10,290 nucleotides of DNA from Bacteroidales bacterium (GTDB lineage Bacteria; Bacteroidota; Bacteroidia; Bacteroidales; Paludibacteraceae), in contig CAAGDU010000183.1 of assembly GCA_900768725.1 (NCBI GenBank), forward strand, positions 1 to 10,290, in the 5' to 3' direction. Below the pieces are notes generated by a model. It made no database searches, was not told the DNA's origin, and saw nothing but the letters and a program-made list of their open reading frames with translations. Within the stretch, counting starts at the first letter, position 1. Each line of letters starts with the position of its first letter. Position numbers and translations under genes: made by a program. Positions 1 through 5,617 of the stretch are shown piece after piece.

Positions 1-348
1 AATGATAAATTGTAAATGCTTTGCCACTCCCCCGCCTCCCTCTCAGAGGGGGGAGGGGGTAAGGGGGCGGGAGGAGGACTCGGCATTCAGCCGCACTATG
101 ACATTCAAAAACCGAAAATGATAAATTGTAACTGCTTTGCCACTCCCCCACCTCCCTCAAAGAGGGGGGAGGGGGGTAAGGGGGCGGGAGGAGGACTCGG
201 CATCCAGCCGCAAGATGACCTTCAGAAACCGAAAGTAACAAATTGTAAATACTTTGCCACTCCCCCGCCTCCCTCATAGAGGGGGAGGGGGTAAGGGGGG
301 GGGAGGAGGACTCGGCATCCAGCCGCAAGATGACGTTCAGAAACCGAA
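1..348. repeat. Three direct tandem copies of a ~116-bp G/C-rich repeat
   Basis: Copies start at about 1, 117 and 234 (116, 117 and 115 bp) and differ by scattered substitutions. Each has the same order: an AT-rich head (AATGATAAATTGTAA and variants), a C-rich arm (CTCCCCCGCCTCCCTC type), a short variable loop, a G-rich arm, GGACTCGGCATCCAGCCGC, then a purine-rich tail ending in ACCGAAA. The C-rich and G-rich arms pair into a hairpin. The G-rich arms at 48-71, 164-188 and 281-303 each fit the G-quadruplex pattern of four runs of at least three G with loops of 1-3 nt. The array may continue left of the window. It looks like a non-coding intergenic repeat; the open frame across it only reflects the repeat. 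Confidence 0.9.
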
Positions 349-355
349 AATGATA

Positions 356-450
356 AGTCATTTATCCCCTTAGCGGCATGAAGCCGAGTGTACCTTCCCG
401 CCCCCTACCCCCTCCCCTCCTTTCAGGAGAGGCGGGGGAGTTAAAGTTAC
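356..450 (-). repeat. Inverted, diverged fourth copy of the G/C-rich repeat
   Basis: Read on the minus strand, this stretch repeats the order of the upstream copies: a C-rich arm, a loop (CTGAAAGG), a G-rich arm, a CTCGGCTTCATGCCGC block matching the CTCGGCATCCAGCCGC block, and ATGAC near the end. Four C-runs at 397-417 give the same G-quadruplex pattern on the minus strand. It lies about 120 nt downstream of the minus-strand ABC ATPase gene, so its hairpin could also help end that transcript, but no clear T-run follows. Confidence 0.75.
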
Positions 451-506
451 CTTCGTCTATGAAAAATAAAGGATGAAAGACTTATTACCTTCGTTCACTA
501 AAGAAC

Positions 507-569
507 TATTTTTAATGGTTCTTTAATGGGCTTTAATGGAGGAATATAATTAACGTCAATTAACGGAGG
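507..569 (-). repeat. AT-rich ATTAAAG-type repeat after the ABC ATPase stop
   Basis: On the minus strand a 19-mer, CCTCCGTTAATTGACGTTA (551-569), begins 3 nt after the TAA stop of the ABC ATPase gene. It is followed by CCTCCATTAAAG, CCCATTAAAG and ACCATTAAAAA units down to about 509. The same 19-mer with one mismatch starts 3 nt after the oadA-like stop at 10191, also followed by CTCCATTAAAG units. The remaining intergenic sequence at 451-506 shows nothing recognisable. Confidence 0.7.
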
Positions 570-572
570 ATA

Positions 573-1343
573 TTAGCGGAAGAGCTCAAAGGGGTTAAGC
601 CCGAAGGCTTGGGTGAAAGCATCGGCGGCGATGAGTTCTTGTGGTGTGGCGAGTTGTATGCTTTGCTGCGGACTCATCAGCAGTATTCGGTCGCTGAGCC
701 TCACTGCCAAGTCCAACTCGTGGGTGGAGATAAGGATAGTCTTGCCCTCATTGTGGGCGAGGGAGCGCAGGAGTTGGAGCACACGGATGCGATTGGGCAA
801 GTCGAGATGCGCTGTAGGCTCGTCTAATAATATAATAGGAGTCTGCTGCGCAAGCGCTTTGGCAATCAAGATGCGTTGCTTCTCGCCATCGGAGTGCGCC
901 ATAAAAGGAGATTCCAAGAAAGTCTTGGCTCTTGGTTCTCCCGAGAAGTCGGGACAAGTTTTGTTCTTGGTTCCTTGCTCTTCAAGCCCCACTGCCGCCA
1001 ACGCCTCTTCTATCACCTGTTCATCGTCGGGTGTGAGTTTGCCGAGCAGAGAGGTATAGGGGTATCGACCCATCGCCACCACATCATGCACCGTGGTCCG
1101 CTCTATCGCCTCATCAGAACTGAGGACAAGCGCCACAGTCTTCGATGAATTGACTGCTCTCCCCAGCCGAAATTCCCCGCCCAACGGGGGTTGCAAGCCT
1201 GCCAGCGTGCGCAGGAGGGTGGACTTTCCGCAGCCGTTTCTACCCAGCATGCAGACCATCTCCCCGCTTTCAAGGGAGAAACTCAAGTCGCGCTGAATAA
1301 CTTTCGCGCCATAGCCGATAGTAAGATGATTGCAGAGGAGCAT
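573..1343 (-). CDS. ABC transporter ATP-binding protein, iron-siderophore/heme/B12 uptake type
   Basis: A 256-residue cytoplasmic ATPase that would drive a FecCD/BtuC-type importer. Walker A is GRNGCGKST (34-42), the signature is SDGEKQ (151-156), Walker B is IILLDEPT (170-177, catalytic Glu175), the D-loop is HLDLP (179-183) and the switch His is in STHELD (His208). The signature form and the segment MGRYPYTSLLG (91-101) resemble the FecE/FepC/HmuV group. The usual Q-loop Gln is not obvious; the region reads VLSSDE (73-78). About 30 residues separate VGL (118-120) from SDGE where I expect about 11, and this extra stretch (roughly 122-146) coincides with a palindromic DNA element. No permease or binding-protein gene is in the window, so the substrate is unknown. 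It lies 162 nt downstream of murF-alr on the same strand without a convincing promoter and may be read from that transcript. Whether the inserted protein works cannot be seen. Confidence 0.88.
   Translation of the reverse strand: MLLCNHLTIGYGAKVIQRDLSFSLESGEMVCMLGRNGCGKSTLLRTLAGLQPPLGGEFRLGRAVNSSKTVALVLSSDEAIERTTVHDVVAMGRYPYTSLLGKLTPDDEQVIEEALAAVGLEEQGTKNKTCPDFSGEPRAKTFLESPFMAHSDGEKQRILIAKALAQQTPIILLDEPTAHLDLPNRIRVLQLLRSLAHNEGKTILISTHELDLAVRLSDRILLMSPQQSIQLATPQELIAADAFTQAFGLNPFELFR
915..985. repeat. Palindromic element inside the ABC ATPase gene
   Basis: The core is a perfect inverted repeat, TCCCGA-GAAG-TCGGGA (939-954). It is flanked by repeated TCTTGG(C/T)T words starting near 923, 930 and 964. 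The stretch is translated in frame as the extra segment before the ABC signature motif and does not resemble conserved ABC sequence. Boundaries are approximate. By analogy with palindromic elements that insert in frame into Rickettsia genes, it may be a mobile short repeat tolerated inside a coding region. Confidence 0.6.
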
Positions 1344-1363
1344 AGACTGCTATAAGGGGATAG

Positions 1364-1502
1364 GACTCACCCCTACCTCCCTACAAAGGGAGCGAGAGGG
1401 ATTAGTTTCTATAGTCGAAGGTAATTTGCTTACCCTCCCCCTCGCGGGGTCCCCACAAGCAACGCGTAGTGGGGTGCTCTCGTAGGGGGAGTTGGAGGGG
1501 GT
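1364..1502. repeat. Two hairpin-forming C/G-rich repeats between murF-alr and the ABC ATPase gene
   Basis: The first hairpin pairs CTCCCT (1377-1382) with AGGGAG (1387-1392) around a 4-nt loop, with a possible outer CCCT/AGGG stem. The second is a nested structure: CTCCCCCT (1435-1442) with AGGGGGAG (1484-1491), and inside it CCCCAC (1451-1456) with GTGGGG (1469-1474). The second ends about 4 nt past the murF-alr stop codon. Composition recalls the repeats at 1-450, but the flanking CTCGGC block is absent, so they are at most distant members. They could act as a transcript-end or processing structure. Nothing else was seen in this spacer. Confidence 0.65.
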
Positions 1503-1505
1503 CCT

Positions 1506-3386
1506 CTAATACACTCGTTTCACTCTCCTCGACACCGAAGTGAGCACCTCGTAGGGTATGGTATCAAGGCATGCGGCTAACTCGTTGAGGGACAAGTGCT
1601 CGCCGAAGATCTCCACCTCATCGCCGACCTGCGCATCTGCGCCGGTAACATCCACCATGGCTTGGTCCATGCACACATTGCCCACCACGGGGCATCGCAT
1701 GCCGCGGACGATGACCGAGCCGCCGTAGTTGCTGAAGCGGCGGTCGAAGCCGTCGGCGTAGCCGATAGGGATGACGGCGATCTGTCGGTCTTCATGGAGC
1801 AGTGTATGCCGTCCGTAGCCGATGGTCTCGCCGGCTTTCACCGTCTTAAGGCTGAGGATGGTGGTCTTGAGCGAGCAGACGGTCTTCAACGTAGCGCCGG
1901 CGAAGGAGATGCCGTAGAGCCCGATGCCGAGGCGACACATATCGAACTGATAATCAGCAAAACGCTCAATGCCCGCGGAGTTGCATATATGCTTGAGGAT
2001 AGGGTAGCGCAGCCCTGCTTTGAGGGTCTCGGCGCAGGTGTCGAAATACTGTATCTGTTGGCGTGTGAAGTCGTCGAACTGCGGTTCATCGCTGCCGGCG
2101 AGGTGAGAGAAGACGGACTGCACACGGACAGCGCGCTGCCCTCTGAGCCGCTCGATGAGGGCGGGTATCTCCTCCATATAGAAGCCGAGGCGGTGCATGC
2201 CGGAGTCTATCTTGATATGGATGGGATAATCCTCCAAGCCCTTTGCCGATGCGGCTTCGAGGATGTTCTCCAGCGACTGGAAGGAGTAGATATTCGGCTG
2301 CAGGTTGTTTTCGAGGATGAGGTCGAGCGCAGCCACCTCGGGGTCCATGATGATGATAGGCAGCGTGATGCCCGCACGGCGGAGTTCGCATCCTTCGTCC
2401 GCCACCGCCACCGCAAGGTAGTCAACCAGTCCGCTTTCCTGCAGCGCCTTGCTGACCTCCACGCTGCCTGCGCCGTAGGCAAAGGCTTTGACCATGCAGG
2501 TGAGTTGGGTGGTAGGACGGAGTAATCCCTTGAAATAGCGGACGTTATCCACCATCGCGCGAAGGTTCACTTGCATCACCGTCTCGTGTGTCTGCGCCAA
2601 GATACGTCGGTTGATCTCGTCTTCCTCGTAGCCGAGTGCACGCAAAACGGCGGCGCAGGTGCGCACATTCTGATGCGTCGGGTCTTCCACCACCACGGGG
2701 CAATGGGCAAAGAGTTGCATCTTCTCCGCGCGTTTCTCCTCCAGCGAGGCGAAGTTCTCGCCGTGCTCTGCGCCGATATAGGTCAGCACGCCGATGGTGG
2801 GGCGGATGATGCGCTCCAAGAGGCGCATCTCCCCGGGTTCGGAGATACCTGCTTCGAAGATGCCGAGCGTGGTGCGCTCGTCCATCTGCCAAACGGAGAG
2901 GGGAACACCGATCTGCGAGTTGTAGGACTTAGGCGAGCGCGTGATGCGATAGTCGTCTTTCAGCAGTTGATAGAGCCACTCCTTGACCACGGTCTTGCCG
3001 TTGGAGCCCGTGATGCCGATGACAGGGCAGTGATACAACGAACGCTTATACGCCGCCAAATCCTGCAACGCCCGCACCACATCCTGCACATAGATAAAAA
3101 GACACTGCTCACTGACCGCTGACCACTGATCACTTTCATGCCTTGCATCCAGCACAAACGTCCTGACACCTTTCTGAATCAGTTCGGGGATATAGCGTGC
3201 GCCGCTGCCTTTGTCGGTCTCTATGGCGAAAAAGAGTGTCCGCTCTGCCTGCCGCTGGCTTTCACTATCGTTGCCGTCAGTGAGCAGTCGGCTGTCGGTG
3301 AGCAGGTGTTCTATGGTGCGCCCCTCGCGCACCGCCCCGCGGATAGCATGCGGACGAATGGCATCTAATACCTCTTTAATTTGCAT
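1506..3386 (-). CDS. alr: MurF-like/alanine racemase fusion with an incomplete MurF half
   Basis: A 626-residue cytoplasmic protein. Residues 268-626 are a fold-type III PLP alanine racemase that interconverts L- and D-alanine for peptidoglycan. Lys300 in CMVKAFAYG is the expected PLP lysine; GIGLYG, IGYADGFDRRFSNYGG and GNVCMDQAMVDVT carry the other conserved and catalytic motifs. Residues 1-262 resemble the N-terminal and central domains of MurF: TDSR (30-33), P-loop GITGSNGKT (124-132), SPKSYNSQIGVPL and EAGISEPGE. After EKMQLFAHCPVVV (221-233) the central domain is shortened. The MurF C-terminal domain is absent, and RRIL (260-263) runs straight into the racemase. From memory Bacteroidetes fusions are about 820 residues, so about 200 are missing; ligase activity is unlikely. 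The frame is open to 3629, but I chose the ATG at 3384-3386 because the conserved start MQIKEVLDAI follows, AAGGAAAG lies upstream, and the promoter lies between it and the longer start. Confidence 0.9.
   Translation of the reverse strand: MQIKEVLDAIRPHAIRGAVREGRTIEHLLTDSRLLTDGNDSESQRQAERTLFFAIETDKGSGARYIPELIQKGVRTFVLDARHESDQWSAVSEQCLFIYVQDVVRALQDLAAYKRSLYHCPVIGITGSNGKTVVKEWLYQLLKDDYRITRSPKSYNSQIGVPLSVWQMDERTTLGIFEAGISEPGEMRLLERIIRPTIGVLTYIGAEHGENFASLEEKRAEKMQLFAHCPVVVEDPTHQNVRTCAAVLRALGYEEDEINRRILAQTHETVMQVNLRAMVDNVRYFKGLLRPTTQLTCMVKAFAYGAGSVEVSKALQESGLVDYLAVAVADEGCELRRAGITLPIIIMDPEVAALDLILENNLQPNIYSFQSLENILEAASAKGLEDYPIHIKIDSGMHRLGFYMEEIPALIERLRGQRAVRVQSVFSHLAGSDEPQFDDFTRQQIQYFDTCAETLKAGLRYPILKHICNSAGIERFADYQFDMCRLGIGLYGISFAGATLKTVCSLKTTILSLKTVKAGETIGYGRHTLLHEDRQIAVIPIGYADGFDRRFSNYGGSVIVRGMRCPVVGNVCMDQAMVDVTGADAQVGDEVEIFGEHLSLNELAACLDTIPYEVLTSVSRRVKRVY
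3276..3305 (-). repeat. 18-bp tandem duplication in the MurF-like N-terminal domain
   Basis: GTCAGTGAGCAG (3276-3287) recurs with one mismatch at 3294-3305, a period of 18 bp. In the protein this gives LLTDSR followed by LLTDGN (residues 28-39), which doubles the conserved TDSR region of the MurF N-terminal domain. The reverse complement CTGCTCACTGAC occurs again at 3105-3116 in the same gene, inside a run of ACTGACC/ACTGATC-like words (3103-3133) that encodes the segment around SDQWSAVSEQ. Confidence 0.6.
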
Positions 3387-3415
3387 GATGGCTTTCCTTA
3401 AATAAATTCGGGCTA

Positions 3416-3447
3416 CAAAATTACTGCTTTTTTCCGATATACACAAA
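3416..3447 (-). promoter_or_regulatory. Promoter of the murF-alr gene (Bacteroidetes type)
   Basis: On the minus strand TTTG (3444-3447) is followed by 20 nt and TAATTTTG (3416-3423). This matches the Bacteroidetes primary sigma consensus TTTG-N19-21-TAnnTTTG. The start of transcription would fall near 3409, giving a leader of about 23 nt before the ATG at 3386. Confidence 0.75.
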
Positions 3448-3585
3448 TGTTTTTGCGGCAAAATAAAATAACATTTTGAAAGCACATACATAACAAAAAG
3501 TAAACTACATTTTCGTACTTTTACCAATAAATAAAGTTTAATAATGTACAAAATCACACATTCATGTAAGATTTTTGCCAAAAAA

Positions 3586-3617
3586 TTTGCGTATATAAAA
3601 GAAAACAAATACCTTTG
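3586..3617 (+). promoter_or_regulatory. Promoter of the first secreted-protein gene (Bacteroidetes type)
   Basis: TTTG (3586-3589), a 20-nt spacer and TACCTTTG (3610-3617) match the Bacteroidetes promoter consensus. Transcription would begin near 3624, leaving a leader of about 45 nt. Because an upstream in-frame ATG at 3615 lies inside the -7 box, it cannot be the translation start, which supports the ATG at 3669. The divergent region 3448-3585 between the two promoters is AT-rich and shows no further recognisable site. Confidence 0.78.
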
Positions 3618-3668
3618 CCGAAAATTCAAGAAAATAGCATTTTTGTTAATCGTTTAATTCCTATTATT

Positions 3669-5531
3669 ATGAAAAAGGTATTTACTGTTTTGTGTGCCTT
3701 AGTGGCATTCACCCTATCAAGTCATGCCGAGTTGAAGCTCCACGAAACATTCAATCGAGACATTGACACACTAAACATCGGCGTATCAAATGCATCCACA
3801 AACAAAACCAGTGATTGGTATTCGTTTAGTGGCGATACAAATTACATTCAAGTAGTGGAAGGCAGTTTGTCGTATGCAGGCTATGTAACCACCGGTACAG
3901 GCAACAAAGCCGAATTGGCAGGTAATGGTGCTGATGACCTCCGTCAGTTTACTCCAATCAATAGTGGCAAAGTATATGCTGCCGCTATCATCAATGTAGA
4001 CTCACTAAAGCCTTCTACATCACCGGATTATTTCCTAACATTAGGTGATGCAAGCAACAACAATATGAGTCCTCGTTTGTACATCAAGAGTATTCAAAAT
4101 ACGGAAAAGAGCTATGTGGGCTTTCAGTTAGGCGTGAAGAAAGTTAATGAAGGTTTAACCAATTGGTCAAGTGAAACATATCTCCCAAAAACGAACTACT
4201 TAGTGGTGTTGGAATACGAGTTCGTTGCCAAAGATAGCAATGATGTGGTTCGTGTATATATTAATCCTACCGTTGCTACTACCACTCCTACTTTCGTATG
4301 TAACCAAAGTAGTGCTAACGAGAAACCCGATATCAAGAAAATAGCCTCCCTTAACTTGCGCAAGGGCTCTAACACCCCGGGCAGAGTGTTTGTAGACGAG
4401 ATAAAGGTGGTTACCACATGGGCAGAGTTGTTTGAGACGAGCGAAGGCGGTGGCGAAGAGCCAACGCCCGCAGAGCCTGTGATTGTTGCGGATGAAGAAA
4501 TTACCATTATGGACCCTTCCTTCTATTGCACTTTCACCGGCGAGACCTATACCGATACACTCACCGTGATGGCAGAAAACCTCACCGAAGACATTACGCT
4601 GACCTGCTCTTCTCCTGAACTGACCCTTTCTGCAACCACTATTGCGAAAGATGATGCCGACTTGGCAGATGGCAAGGAAATCATCGTTACCCTGACACCG
4701 ACCACTACTTCTCCCGAGGAGGGCAGTTCCGCAACCATCACCCTGACCAGCGGTGATTTGACCGAGACGGTAACCGTCAATTGGGCGGCTATGGCATTGA
4801 CACATTGCGCGGATGTGGCTACGATGAAAGCAGAGGGTGCTAAAGGCGAAGGCTGGGATGTACTTGTAAAGTTCACCGGCGAAGCAGTCGTTACTTTCAT
4901 TGAATCCAATTTGTCAGAAGGTACCACCTTCTTTACCATTGAGGATGCTACGGGTGCGGTCAACATCGACGCATCGTATTGGGTGGGCGTTACATTAGGC
5001 GACAAAGTAAGCAACATCCTGGCTTACAACGAAGAATTGGCATGGGGTATTCAACCCTTTATGGCGATGGACAGCAAAGTAAAAGTCGTTAGCCGCGAAA
5101 ACAAAGTAACACCGCAAGAAGTTACCTTGGCGGAGTTGAAAGCCAATGCTGCAGACTATCTGCTGGAACTCGTGGTAGTGAAGGGTGTTGTACTTGACCG
5201 TACCGTAGAGAACTTTGCACAAGGTAACTGCAAGATTACCCAAGGCGAAGCAACTGCCAACATCAACCTTTTGGCAGATAACCCGCTGATTGGCACCACG
5301 AAGCCCGAGGCTGCGAATGTAACAGGTATCTCTTCCTCCGCATCAGGTACGGTGATTCGTCCGCGTAACGCAGAGGATATCGAGCCAGTAGATGTCGGCG
5401 CAGGCATGGAAGCCGTAGAGACAGAAGAAGCTATGGAGGTGTACACCCTTATGGGACAGCGCGTCAGCAGCCTACAACCGGGGGTGAACATCATCCGCAA
5501 AGGCAATAGTACCTATAAGGTAATACGATAA
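3669..5531 (+). CDS. Secreted multidomain protein with a C-terminal surface-sorting-like tail
   Basis: A 620-residue exported protein of unknown function. Residues 1-20 are a signal peptide with likely cleavage after SSHA. Residues 21-255 form a beta-rich, concanavalin/laminin-G-like module starting LKLHETFNR and ending RVFVDEIKVVTTW. A Gly/Glu/Pro linker (256-270) leads to an Ig-like module (271-375), then a region with OB-fold character (376-575; FFTIEDATGAVNID, YLLELVVVKGVVLD, and IRPRNAEDIEPV at its end). The last 35 residues (VYTLMGQRV, GVNIIR, YKVIR) resemble the short C-terminal tails of Bacteroidales surface proteins and may be a type IX secretion signal or a relic of one. The domain calls are fold-level impressions. 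The start at 3669 gives a clean signal peptide and sits about 45 nt below a promoter. GC content rises from roughly 33-45% in lines sampled from the first ~760 nt to about 57% in lines sampled from the rest, suggesting a mosaic gene. Confidence 0.85.
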   Translation: MKKVFTVLCALVAFTLSSHAELKLHETFNRDIDTLNIGVSNASTNKTSDWYSFSGDTNYIQVVEGSLSYAGYVTTGTGNKAELAGNGADDLRQFTPINSGKVYAAAIINVDSLKPSTSPDYFLTLGDASNNNMSPRLYIKSIQNTEKSYVGFQLGVKKVNEGLTNWSSETYLPKTNYLVVLEYEFVAKDSNDVVRVYINPTVATTTPTFVCNQSSANEKPDIKKIASLNLRKGSNTPGRVFVDEIKVVTTWAELFETSEGGGEEPTPAEPVIVADEEITIMDPSFYCTFTGETYTDTLTVMAENLTEDITLTCSSPELTLSATTIAKDDADLADGKEIIVTLTPTTTSPEEGSSATITLTSGDLTETVTVNWAAMALTHCADVATMKAEGAKGEGWDVLVKFTGEAVVTFIESNLSEGTTFFTIEDATGAVNIDASYWVGVTLGDKVSNILAYNEELAWGIQPFMAMDSKVKVVSRENKVTPQEVTLAELKANAADYLLELVVVKGVVLDRTVENFAQGNCKITQGEATANINLLADNPLIGTTKPEAANVTGISSSASGTVIRPRNAEDIEPVDVGAGMEAVETEEAMEVYTLMGQRVSSLQPGVNIIRKGNSTYKVIR

Positions 5532-5546
5532 TAGCACCATCCATAG

Positions 5547-5586
5547 AAAGGCTGCCTAAATCCGCAAGGACTTAGACAGCCTTTTT
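5547..5586 (+). terminator. Rho-independent terminator after the first secreted-protein gene
   Basis: A 17-bp stem with two mismatches pairs AAAGGCTGCCTAAATCC (5547-5563) with GGACTTAGACAGCCTTT (5568-5584). The loop is the GNRA tetraloop GCAA (5564-5567), and the stem runs into TTTTT (5582-5586). It begins 16 nt after the stop codon and ends 31 nt before the next start. Confidence 0.9.
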
Positions 5587-5617
5587 AGACGAATCACCTA
5601 TAACAAAAACACCTATC

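Noticed and set aside
16..279. An 87-codon open frame rich in Pro and Gly on the plus strand
   Set aside because: It runs across the tandem G/C-rich repeats and its protein merely repeats with them. It has no start context and no family resemblance.
1..348. A possible CRISPR array
   Set aside because: The whole ~116-bp unit repeats without unique spacers, and there are no cas genes nearby.
573..1343. The ABC ATPase as a pseudogene
   Set aside because: The frame is open, all catalytic motifs are present and the insertion is in frame. Loss of function cannot be claimed from sequence.
1596..2525. A 309-codon plus-strand open frame opposite murF-alr
   Set aside because: It is the antisense shadow of the racemase coding region, which has the conserved motifs. 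High GC keeps the opposite frame open.
3387..3629. An 81-residue N-terminal extension of the MurF-Alr protein
   Set aside because: It is AT-rich with no MurF similarity and crosses the proposed promoter. The conserved N-terminus begins at the ATG at 3384-3386.
3615..3668. An 18-residue N-terminal extension of the first secreted protein
   Set aside because: The upstream ATG overlaps the -7 box, and the signal peptide begins cleanly at 3669.
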